NCBI GenBank assembly: GCA_029884035.1
Contig: JAOUIM010000059.1
Location: 1-12,686 of the forward strand
From: Aquincola sp.
GTDB lineage: Bacteria; Pseudomonadota; Gammaproteobacteria; Burkholderiales; Burkholderiaceae_C
Length of the DNA stretch: 12,686 nucleotides
Reading direction: 5' to 3'
In this document: one piece after another, positions 7,062-12,686 of the stretch
Position numbering within the stretch: the first letter of the stretch is position 1
Layout of the letters: each line of letters opens with the position of its first letter
Position numbers and translations under genes: made by a program
Notes under the pieces: generated by a model
Told to the model about the DNA's origin: nothing
Seen by the model: the letters and a program-made list of their open reading frames with translations, nothing else
Database searches by the model: none

Positions 7062-7154
7062 ATGTCGATCACTTCACGTCTGCAAGCCGCCTCCGGGCCC
7101 GCGCCTCGCGCCGGCCGGGGAGCCTGGCCCTGGCGGCGCGCGGCCACCCGCTGA
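7062..7154 (+). CDS. Candidate Trp leader peptide (TrpL-like, 30 aa)
   Basis: A 30-codon frame starting MSITSRLQAAS and ending GAWPWRRAATR, then TGA (7152-7154). It lies 89 bases upstream of trpE. Two Trp codons (TGG at 7125 and 7131) separated by one Pro codon sit eight codons before the stop, as expected of a sensing peptide whose stalled ribosome reports low charged tRNA-Trp. It contains no recognisable enzyme domain. There is no Shine-Dalgarno before the ATG, but an extended -10 ends 9 bases upstream, so it may be translated from a nearly leaderless mRNA. RNA segments that can pair alternately flank the Trp codons and stop (see the attenuator entry). The position and Trp pair are seen directly; function is inferred. 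Confidence 0.65.
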   Translation: MSITSRLQAASGPAPRAGRGAWPWRRAATR

Positions 7155-7230
7155 GACGTGTGCGCAGGCGCCCCCTGGCCCTGTGTGACATCACCCGCCA
7201 CTGACCGGCCGCCCCTGCGGGCGCCGCGCG
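7117..7230 (+). promoter_or_regulatory. Candidate tryptophan attenuator upstream of trpE
   Basis: Three competing pairings can be drawn by hand. 1:2 joins 7117-7126 to 7165-7174 (nine pairs, one A-G mismatch) and includes the first Trp codon. 2:4 joins GGCGCCC (7167-7173) to GGGCGCC (7219-7225), extendable by 7163-7165 with 7228-7230 across a small internal loop. 3:4 is the hairpin CGG-C-CGCCC (7206-7214) with GGGCGCCG (7219-7226), loop CTGC, one bulged C. A ribosome stalled at the Trp codons would break 1:2 and free strand 2; one at the stop (7152) would cover strand 2 and permit 3:4. No U-tract follows the last hairpin, which ends 4 bases before the trpE Shine-Dalgarno (GAGGA, 7230-7234). 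Termination versus translational control is therefore open. Confidence 0.5.
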
Positions 7231-7243
7231 AGGATGACCCGAA

Positions 7244-8731
7244 GTGATCACAGAACCTGAATTCAAGAGCCTGGCAAGCCAGGGCTTCAACCGCATCCCT
7301 CTGATCTCCGAGGCCTTCGCGGACCTCGAGACACCACTGTCGCTTTATCTCAAGCTCGTGGGGCACGAACCGCTAGGCTTCCTGCTCGAGTCCGTCGTGG
7401 GGGGCGAGCGTTTCGGGCGCTACTCGTTCATCGGTCTGCCGGCCCGCACGCTGCTCCGCGCCACCGGCGACGTCGCCGAAGTCGTTACAGAGGGCGAGGT
7501 GGTCGAGCGTCACTCGGGCAATCCGCTGGAGTTCATTGCCGCGTTCCAGGAGCGCCTCAAGCCCGCCGTGGCGGGCGGGCTGCCGCGGTTCTGCGGCGGG
7601 CTGGCCGGCTACTTCGGCTACGACGCGGTACGCGCCATCGAGCCGCGCCTGGCCCAAACGCGCAAACGGGGCGGGCTGGAGACGCCTGACATCCAGCTGC
7701 TGTTGACCGAGGAGGTGGCGGTCATCGACAACCTCTCGGGGCGCCTGTACCTCATCGTCTGGGCCGATCCGGCTCGCGCCGACGCGTACGCGCAGGCGCG
7801 GCAGCGGCTTGCCGATCTCGCCCACAGGCTGCGCGATAGCGTGGCCGCGCCCACGGTCAAGCGCGGGCGGGCGCATCCGGTCGAACGGGAGTTCTCCAAG
7901 GCGGCGCTGATGCAGGCGATCGAGCGCGCGAAGGAATACATCGCCGCGGGCGACTGCATGCAGGTGGTGATCGGCCAGCGGCTGAAGAAGCGCTACACCG
8001 AGAGCCCGCTGAGCCTGTACCGGGCGTTGCGCTCGCTGAACCCGAGCCCGTACATGTATTTCTACGACATGGGCGACTTCCAGATCGTCGGTGCGTCGCC
8101 GGAGATCCTGGTGCGCGAGGAGCGGCTGCCCGAGGCGCAGGGCGCGGGCCGGAAGGTGACGATCCGGCCGCTTGCCGGGACGCGGCCGCGCGGCGCCACG
8201 CCCGAGGCCGATGCGGCACTCGAGGCCGAGTTGCGGGCCGACGACAAGGAGCGCGCCGAGCACCTGATGCTGATCGACCTGGCGCGCAATGACATCGGGC
8301 GGATCGCCCGCACCGGCAGCGTGAAGGTGACCGAGGCGTTCGCGATCGAGCGCTACTCGCACGTGATGCATATCGTCAGCAATGTCGAAGGCGTGTTGCG
8401 CCCCGAGGTCGGCCAGCTCGACGTGCTGCGCGCCACCTTCCCGGCCGGCACGCTGTCGGGCGCGCCGAAGGTGCGGGCGATGGAGATCATCGACGAGCTC
8501 GAGCCGGTCAAGCGCGGCATCTACGGAGGCGCCTGCGGCTACGTCAGCTTCGCGGGCGACATGGACCTCGCGATCGCGATCCGCACCGGCATCGTGCAGG
8601 ACCAGACGCTGTACGTGCAGGCTGCGGCGGGCATCGTGGCCGATTCGGTGCCCGAGAAGGAATGGGCAGAGACCGAGCAGAAGGCGCGTGCGCTGCTGCG
8701 CGCTGCGGAACTCGTCGAGGAGGGGTTCTGA
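7244..8731 (+). CDS. trpE: Anthranilate synthase component I
   Basis: Converts chorismate to anthranilate with ammonia supplied by TrpG, the first committed step of tryptophan synthesis. 495 residues, full length. The N-terminal regulatory domain carries the Trp feedback motif LLES (47-50). The C-terminal chorismate-binding domain (about 225-485) shows IRPLAGTRPRG, LIDLARNDIGRI, ERYSHVMHIVSNVEG, FPAGTLSGAPKVRAMEII and YGGACGYVSF. Start: an in-frame TGA lies three codons upstream, so GTG 7244 is the first possible start. It is 9 bases after GAGGA (7230-7234), and the N-terminus MITEPEFKSLASQGFNRIP is typical of Burkholderiales TrpE. A leader peptide and candidate attenuator precede it; trpG starts 2 bases after the stop. 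Confidence 0.98.
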   Translation: MITEPEFKSLASQGFNRIPLISEAFADLETPLSLYLKLVGHEPLGFLLESVVGGERFGRYSFIGLPARTLLRATGDVAEVVTEGEVVERHSGNPLEFIAAFQERLKPAVAGGLPRFCGGLAGYFGYDAVRAIEPRLAQTRKRGGLETPDIQLLLTEEVAVIDNLSGRLYLIVWADPARADAYAQARQRLADLAHRLRDSVAAPTVKRGRAHPVEREFSKAALMQAIERAKEYIAAGDCMQVVIGQRLKKRYTESPLSLYRALRSLNPSPYMYFYDMGDFQIVGASPEILVREERLPEAQGAGRKVTIRPLAGTRPRGATPEADAALEAELRADDKERAEHLMLIDLARNDIGRIARTGSVKVTEAFAIERYSHVMHIVSNVEGVLRPEVGQLDVLRATFPAGTLSGAPKVRAMEIIDELEPVKRGIYGGACGYVSFAGDMDLAIAIRTGIVQDQTLYVQAAAGIVADSVPEKEWAETEQKARALLRAAELVEEGF

Positions 8732-8733
8732 TC

Positions 8734-9309
8734 GTGTTGCTGATGATCGACAACTACGACAGCTTCACCTTCAATCTGGTGCAGTACTTCGGCGAGCTCG
8801 GCGAAGACGTGCGAACGCTGCGCAACGACGAGATCGATGTCGCGGGCATCGAGGCACTGCGGCCCGCGCGCATCGTGTTCTCGCCCGGCCCCTGCACGCC
8901 GAACGAGGCCGGCGTATGCGTCGAGGCGATCCGCCATTTCGCCGGCCGAGTGCCGATGCTGGGCGTGTGCCTGGGGCACCAGGCGATCGGTGCGGCACTC
9001 GGCGGCCGCGTGGTGCGCGCGCGCGAGCCGATGCACGGCAAGACGAGCCGAATCGCGCATGACGGCCGCGGCGTGTTTCGCGAGTTGCCACGGGACTTCA
9101 CCGTCGTTCGCTACCACTCGCTCGTCGTCGAACGTGACACGCTGCCGCCGACGTTGGCGGTCAGCGCCGAGGTCGATGGCGAGATCATGGGCCTGCGGCA
9201 CCGGACGCTGCCGATCGAGGGCGTCCAGTTCCATCCGGAGTCGATCCTGTCCGAGCACGGGCATGCAATGCTGCGCAACTTTCTCGACGCCTATCCGAGC
9301 GCCTCATGA
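8734..9309 (+). CDS. trpG: Anthranilate synthase component II (glutamine amidotransferase)
   Basis: Class I glutamine amidotransferase that releases ammonia from glutamine for TrpE. 191 residues. Visible: MIDNYDSFTFN near the N-terminus, the oxyanion-region SPGPCTPNEAG (50-60), the nucleophile elbow GVCLGH with Cys79, and FHPESIL with His167 and Glu169, completing the triad. Start: GTG 8734 is preferred (MLLMIDNYDSF) because GGAGG around 8718-8723 lies about 10 bases upstream and the trpE stop is 2 bases before. ATG 8743 would be about 20 bases from that Shine-Dalgarno. In many bacteria this subunit also serves aminodeoxychorismate synthase, which cannot be decided here. The stop overlaps the ATG of the threonine aldolase gene (ATGA), so the two are co-transcribed and translationally coupled. 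Confidence 0.97.
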   Translation: MLLMIDNYDSFTFNLVQYFGELGEDVRTLRNDEIDVAGIEALRPARIVFSPGPCTPNEAGVCVEAIRHFAGRVPMLGVCLGHQAIGAALGGRVVRAREPMHGKTSRIAHDGRGVFRELPRDFTVVRYHSLVVERDTLPPTLAVSAEVDGEIMGLRHRTLPIEGVQFHPESILSEHGHAMLRNFLDAYPSAS

Positions 9310-10313
9310 ACCCGATCGATCTGCGCAGCGACACCGTCACGCGGCCGACCCCGGCGATGTGGGATGCCATGCGCGCCGCGCCGCTGGGCGACGATGTATT
9401 TGGCGACGATCCCACGGTCAACGCGCTGCAGGCGCGCATCGCCGCCGATCTCGGCTTCGAGGCGGCGCTGTTCATGCCCACCGGCACGCAGAGCAATCTG
9501 TGCGCGCTGATGAGCCACTGCCAGCGTGGCGACGAGTACATCGTCGGCCAGATGGCGCACACCTACCGGTGGGAGGGCGGCGGCGCGGCGGTGCTCGGCA
9601 GCATCCAGCCGCAACCGGTGGCCAACCAGAGCGACGGCACGCTGGCCCTGGCGGACATCGAGGCGGCGATCAAGCCCGACGACGCGCACTTCGCGCGCAC
9701 GCGGCTGCTCGCGCTAGAGAACACCTGGGGCGGGCAGGTGCTGCCGCTGCCCTACATCGAGGCCGCCACGGGGCTGGCGCGCCGCCGGGGCCTGGCCGCG
9801 CACCTGGACGGCGCCCGCCTGTACAACGCCGCGGTTGCCAGCGGCGCGCCGGCGCGCGAGATCACGCGCCACTTCGACAGCGTGTCGGTGTGCTTCAGCA
9901 AGGGCCTGGGCACGCCGGCCGGATCGGCGCTGTGCGGTTCGCGCGAGTTCATCGCGCGCGCACACCGCTGGCGCAAGATGGCTGGCGGCGGCATGCGCCA
10001 GTCCGGTGTGCTGGCTGCCGCCGCACTGTACGCACTCGACCACCATGTCGAGCGGCTGGCCATGGACCATGCCAACGCTGGCCGGCTCGCCGAAGGCCTG
10101 CAGGGGCTGGCGGGGGTCACGGTCGCGATCCCGCAGTCGAACATCGTCTTCGTCGACCTGGCCCCGGACAAGCCGCGTGACCTGGTCGAGCGGCTTCGCT
10201 CGCGAGGGGTGCTGGTGACGGGGCTGTACCGGCTGCGGCTGGTGACCCACCTGGATGTCGGCGCCGACGATATCGAGCGCGCCCTGGCGGTGCTGCGCGC
10301 CACGCTGTCCTGA
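9306..10313 (+). CDS. ltaE: Low-specificity L-threonine aldolase
   Basis: PLP-dependent enzyme cleaving L-threonine and L-allo-threonine to glycine and acetaldehyde. 335 residues, close to E. coli LtaE (333), with strong resemblance throughout: IDLRSDTVTRPTPAMWDAM, LGDDVFGDDPTVNALQ, FMPTGTQSNL, RGDEYIVGQMAH, GGAAVLGSIQPQP, LLALENTWGG, HLDGARLYNA, the PLP lysine Lys199 in SVCFSKGLGTPAGS, RWRKMAGGGMRQSG and RLVTHLDV. The ATG overlaps the trpG stop by 4 bases. Its place directly behind trpG has no obvious tie to tryptophan synthesis, although glycine/serine metabolism does meet the pathway at tryptophan synthase, which uses serine. Base composition is like the neighbours, so there is no sign of recent transfer. 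Confidence 0.97.
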   Translation: MNPIDLRSDTVTRPTPAMWDAMRAAPLGDDVFGDDPTVNALQARIAADLGFEAALFMPTGTQSNLCALMSHCQRGDEYIVGQMAHTYRWEGGGAAVLGSIQPQPVANQSDGTLALADIEAAIKPDDAHFARTRLLALENTWGGQVLPLPYIEAATGLARRRGLAAHLDGARLYNAAVASGAPAREITRHFDSVSVCFSKGLGTPAGSALCGSREFIARAHRWRKMAGGGMRQSGVLAAAALYALDHHVERLAMDHANAGRLAEGLQGLAGVTVAIPQSNIVFVDLAPDKPRDLVERLRSRGVLVTGLYRLRLVTHLDVGADDIERALAVLRATLS

Positions 10314-10359
10314 CGCTGTCGATTCGGCGCAACAGCCGCGCTCGCTCGTACGGCGTGCG

Positions 10360-10373
10360 TTGAGTGCACTCAA
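10360..10373. promoter_or_regulatory. 14-bp perfect palindrome upstream of the outer-membrane protein gene
   Basis: TTGAGTGCACTCAA is a perfect palindrome in the 144-bp gap between ltaE and the beta-barrel gene. Its left half resembles a -35 (TTGAGT). The best -10 nearby is GATAGT at 10393-10398, which would put the palindrome centre near -38, a place where regulators bind. The regulator is unknown. Confidence 0.35.
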
Positions 10374-10457
10374 TGGTGGCTCCGGGCGGCTGGATAGTCT
10401 GCTTGCAAGGGCGCCGGCGGATGCGCTCTTCTATGGAACTTCCAGAGGGAACGGATC

Positions 10458-11024
10458 ATGAGCAAGAAACTGTTGGTTGGTTTGGCGGCGCTGGCGTTCG
10501 CAGCCGGCGCGTCGGCACAGGGCTATGGCGTGATCTCCGCCGGCGTGAGCAAGCTGAGCGTGGACTGCGCCGGCGCCCCCACGTGCGACAAGAGCGACAC
10601 CGCGTTCAAGCTGTTGGGCGGCTACATGCTGAACCCGAACCTCGCCGTCGAAGTGGGCTACTTCGACTTCGGCAAGGCGAAATTGGGTGACCCCACCATC
10701 GGCACCGGCTCGATCACCGTCAGCGCGTTTGGCGGTGGCGTGGCCTGGCACCAGGACTTGTCGCAAGACTGGAACTTCGTCGCGCGCCTGGGTCTGGCAC
10801 AGGTCAAGACCAAGCTCAGCGCGACCCTGATCGGCGTCGGCAGCGGCAGCGACAGCGACAACAAGGTGCAGGCGTACGCGGGGCTGGGTGTGGGCTACAA
10901 GCTGAGCAAGACCATGTCGCTCGACTTGGCCTGGGACACGTCCCGCGGCAAGTATTCGAAGAACGGGATCAGCGAGTCGGGGACGGTCAACGCCTACTCG
11001 GTCGGCTTGACCTTCGGCTTCTGA
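10458..11024 (+). CDS. Outer-membrane beta-barrel protein (OmpA-like 8-stranded type)
   Basis: 188 residues. A clear signal peptide, MSKKLLVGLAALAFAAGASA, is likely cleaved after Ala20, leaving a mature chain of 168 residues, right for an eight-stranded barrel. Alternating hydrophobic/polar strands, Gly-rich turns, the YMLNPNLAVEVGYFDFGKAK segment and a terminal Phe after LTFGF fit export to the outer membrane via the Bam pathway. Cys37 and Cys43 in the first predicted external loop could form a disulphide. The best family match is the generic outer-membrane beta-barrel domain (OmpA/OmpW-like) seen in many Burkholderiales; no pore or ligand is predictable. Shine-Dalgarno GAGGGA (10445-10450) sits 7 bases before the ATG. 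It has its own upstream region and is followed by a strong terminator, so it is either the last gene of the trpE unit or transcribed alone. Confidence 0.85.
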   Translation: MSKKLLVGLAALAFAAGASAQGYGVISAGVSKLSVDCAGAPTCDKSDTAFKLLGGYMLNPNLAVEVGYFDFGKAKLGDPTIGTGSITVSAFGGGVAWHQDLSQDWNFVARLGLAQVKTKLSATLIGVGSGSDSDNKVQAYAGLGVGYKLSKTMSLDLAWDTSRGKYSKNGISESGTVNAYSVGLTFGF

Positions 11025-11040
11025 ATTGCGTGTCGCCGCG

Positions 11041-11067
11041 AAGGGCCGCCGCGCGCGGCCCTTTTTC
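11041..11067 (+). terminator. Rho-independent terminator after the beta-barrel gene
   Basis: AAGGGCCGC (11041-11049) pairs perfectly with GCGGCCCTT (11055-11063) over a 5-base loop and runs straight into five Ts (11062-11066). It begins 16 bases after the stop codon and separates the upstream trp genes from trpD. Confidence 0.92.
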
Positions 11068-11085
11068 TTGAGACTCGCGGGCCTC

Positions 11086-11091
11086 TAGACT
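11086..11091 (+). promoter_or_regulatory. Candidate -10 of a trpDC promoter
   Basis: TAGACT lies between the terminator and trpD; a start near 11098 would give a leader of about 17 bases with the Shine-Dalgarno at its 5' end. TTGAGA (11068-11073) is only 12 bases upstream, too close for a standard -35. A promoter is expected here because of the strong terminator just before. Confidence 0.35.
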
Positions 11092-11114
11092 TGGGGGCCG
11101 AGAGGAGAGCCCCC

Positions 11115-12149
11115 ATGCCCATCACCGACACCGAAGCGCTTGTGCGCGCGATCGAGCACCGCGAGATCTTTCATGACGAAATGCTGGCGCTGATGCGCCG
11201 CATCATGGGCGGCGAGATGTCGGCGTCCATGATGGCTGCGCTGCTGATCGGCCTGCGCGTCAAGAAGGAGACGATCGGCGAGATCACCGCCGCGGCCCAG
11301 GTCATGCGCGAGTTCTCGACCAAGGTCGATGTGGCTGACCGTGCGCGCCTGGTCGACATCGTCGGCACCGGCGGCGACAGCTCGCACACCTTCAACATCT
11401 CCACCTGCTCGATGTTCGTTGCTGCAGCCTGTGGCGCACGCGTGTCCAAGCACGGCAACCGCGGCGTGTCGAGCAAGTCCGGTAGCGCCGATGTCCTGGA
11501 AGCGATGGGCGTGCCGCTGAATCTCACGCCCGCGGCGATCTCGCGCTCGATCGACGAGACCGGCATCGGTTTCATGTTCGCGCCGAATCACCACCCGGCA
11601 ATGAAGAACGTCGCGCCGGTGCGCAAGGAGCTGGGCGTGCGCACGATCTTCAACATCCTGGGGCCACTGACAAACCCGGCCGGCGCGCCCAACATCCTGA
11701 TGGGCGTGTTCCATCCGGACCTGGTCGGCATCCAGGTGCGTGCGCTGCAGCGCCTGGGCGCCGAGCACGCGGTCGTGGTCTACGGCCGCGACGGGATGGA
11801 CGAGGTGTCGCTCGGCGCGGCGACGATGGTCGGCGAGTTCAAGGACGGCGACATCCGCGAGTACGAGATCCACCCCGAGGACTTCGGGCTCACGATGGCG
11901 TCGAACCGCACGTTGAAGGTCGAGTCGCCGGCGCAGTCACTCGCGTTGGTGCGTTCGGTGCTCGACAACGAAGCCGGGCCGGCGCGCGACATCGTCACGC
12001 TCAACGCCGGGGTTGCGCTGTACGCGGCCAACGTGGCACCCACGATGGCTGCGGGCGTCGAGCTCGCCGCTGACGCCTTGGCCTCTGGCCGGGCGGCGGC
12101 GAAGAGGGCCCAGTTCGTGGAAGTGGCCAAGCGCTTGTCGGCCGCATGA
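11115..12149 (+). CDS. trpD: Anthranilate phosphoribosyltransferase
   Basis: Transfers phosphoribose from PRPP to anthranilate, the second step of tryptophan synthesis. 344 residues, full length. The helical N-terminal domain carries the HREIFHDEMLALMRRIMGGEMS and MMAALLIGLRVK segments. The PRPP/Mg site shows GTGGDSSHTFNIST starting at Gly84 (Asp88), then KHGNRGVSSKSGSADVLE with Lys112, His113, Asn115 and Arg116. FAPNHHPAMKNVAPVRKELGVRTIFNILGPLTNPA follows in the anthranilate channel, and GMDEVS is further on. Start: ATG 11115 has AGAGGAGA (11101-11108) about 6 bases upstream and matches the family; the in-frame TTG at 11091 would add eight residues over the Shine-Dalgarno. The stop overlaps trpC as ATGA. 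Confidence 0.97.
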   Translation: MPITDTEALVRAIEHREIFHDEMLALMRRIMGGEMSASMMAALLIGLRVKKETIGEITAAAQVMREFSTKVDVADRARLVDIVGTGGDSSHTFNISTCSMFVAAACGARVSKHGNRGVSSKSGSADVLEAMGVPLNLTPAAISRSIDETGIGFMFAPNHHPAMKNVAPVRKELGVRTIFNILGPLTNPAGAPNILMGVFHPDLVGIQVRALQRLGAEHAVVVYGRDGMDEVSLGAATMVGEFKDGDIREYEIHPEDFGLTMASNRTLKVESPAQSLALVRSVLDNEAGPARDIVTLNAGVALYAANVAPTMAAGVELAADALASGRAAAKRAQFVEVAKRLSAA

Positions 12150-12686
12150 GCGACATCCTCGAGCGCATCGTCTCCGTTAAACGCGAGGAGGTCGCCTTGG
12201 CGAAGTTGCGGCGCAGCGAGTCATCGCTGCGAGATGCGGCCGAGGCGCGCCGCGACACGAGAGGCTTCACGGCGGCCCTGCGCACGAGGATCGGTGCGGG
12301 CCGGCCCGCAGTCATCGCCGAGGTCAAGAAGGCCAGCCCGAGCAGGGGCGTGCTGCGGGCGCATTTCGTGCCGGCGCAGATCGCGGAGAGTTACGAGCGC
12401 GGTGGCGCGGCCTGCCTGTCGGTGCTGACCGACGAACGCTTCTTCCAGGGCTCGGCCGATTTCCTGGTGCAGGCCCGTGGCGCATGCACATTGCCCGTGC
12501 TGCGCAAGGATTTCATCGTCGATGCGTTTCAAGTGTTCGAGGCGCGCGCGATGGGGGCAGACTGCATCCTCCTGATCGTGGCCTGTCTGGAAGACGCGCA
12601 GATGGCCGACCTCGAGGGGGTGGCGGCCGCGCTCGGCATGGACGTCCTGGTCGAGGTGCATGACCGCGCAGAACTCGATCGTGCGC
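12146..12686 (+). CDS. trpC: Indole-3-glycerol-phosphate synthase (3' end outside window)
   Basis: Closes the indole ring: converts carboxyphenylamino-deoxyribulose phosphate to indole-3-glycerol phosphate. 180 codons are visible of about 260-270 expected. The monofunctional TIM-barrel form is indicated by the short N-terminus MSDILERIVSVKREEV. Catalytic features seen: Glu59 and Lys61 in IAEVKKASPSRG, Lys121 in VLRKDFIVD, the LLIVACL strand, and Glu170 in LVEVHD. These match Glu51, Lys53, Lys110 and Glu159 of the Sulfolobus enzyme. ATG overlaps the trpD stop by 4 bases, so the pair is translationally coupled. Whether it is fused to a TrpF domain (as in E. coli) cannot be seen, but Burkholderiales usually have trpF elsewhere. 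Confidence 0.97.
   Translation, partial: MSDILERIVSVKREEVALAKLRRSESSLRDAAEARRDTRGFTAALRTRIGAGRPAVIAEVKKASPSRGVLRAHFVPAQIAESYERGGAACLSVLTDERFFQGSADFLVQARGACTLPVLRKDFIVDAFQVFEARAMGADCILLIVACLEDAQMADLEGVAAALGMDVLVEVHDRAELDRA

Noticed and set aside
6973..7188. A 71-codon TTG-started frame over the trp leader region
   Set aside because: Pro/Ala/Cys-rich composition without family features, overlapping the leader peptide that better explains the region.
10364..10690. A 108-codon frame overlapping the start of the beta-barrel gene
   Set aside because: The beta-barrel frame has a signal peptide, Shine-Dalgarno and terminal Phe; this frame has none and is Arg-rich.

Overview
This is a GC-rich (about two thirds G+C by eye) chromosomal stretch that looks like a betaproteobacterium of the order Burkholderiales. 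The reasons are the gene order apaG / rpe-gph-trpE-trpG ... trpD-trpC, the form of the TrpE and TrpG N-termini, and the fused indolepyruvate oxidoreductase with a divergent Lrp-type regulator. No mobile element, CRISPR array, rRNA or tRNA was seen. I found no large undescribed system. The most interesting material is small and regulatory.

Left third (1-5193). A long minus-strand gene, cut by the window's left edge, encodes the fused indolepyruvate ferredoxin oxidoreductase (arylpyruvate catabolism). It is divergent from a plus-strand Lrp/AsnC regulator, and the 127-bp gap holds repeated and inverted elements that could be the shared operator. Next come an EamA-type (O-acetylserine/cysteine exporter family) permease and, 8 bp later, a 40-residue single-span membrane protein.

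Middle (5225-6954). apaG (minus) and rpe (plus) diverge from a 27-bp gap. That gap contains a perfect 12-bp palindrome which reads as a -10 hexamer (TAGAAT) in both directions, and neither gene has a Shine-Dalgarno sequence. gph follows rpe, with a TTG start overlapping the rpe stop.

Right half (6955-12686). trpE, trpG, trpD and trpC encode anthranilate synthase I and II, anthranilate phosphoribosyltransferase and indole-3-glycerol-phosphate synthase (3' end outside the window). Upstream of trpE lies an unannotated candidate leader peptide of 30 codons with a Trp-Pro-Trp motif. Three mutually exclusive RNA pairings around it have the geometry of a ribosome-mediated tryptophan attenuator, though no U-tract is present. 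trpE-trpG-ltaE (threonine aldolase) are tightly coupled. An outer-membrane beta-barrel gene and a strong intrinsic terminator then separate them from trpD-trpC, which overlap each other and probably have their own promoter. The trp pathway is thus split into two transcription units by two unrelated genes.
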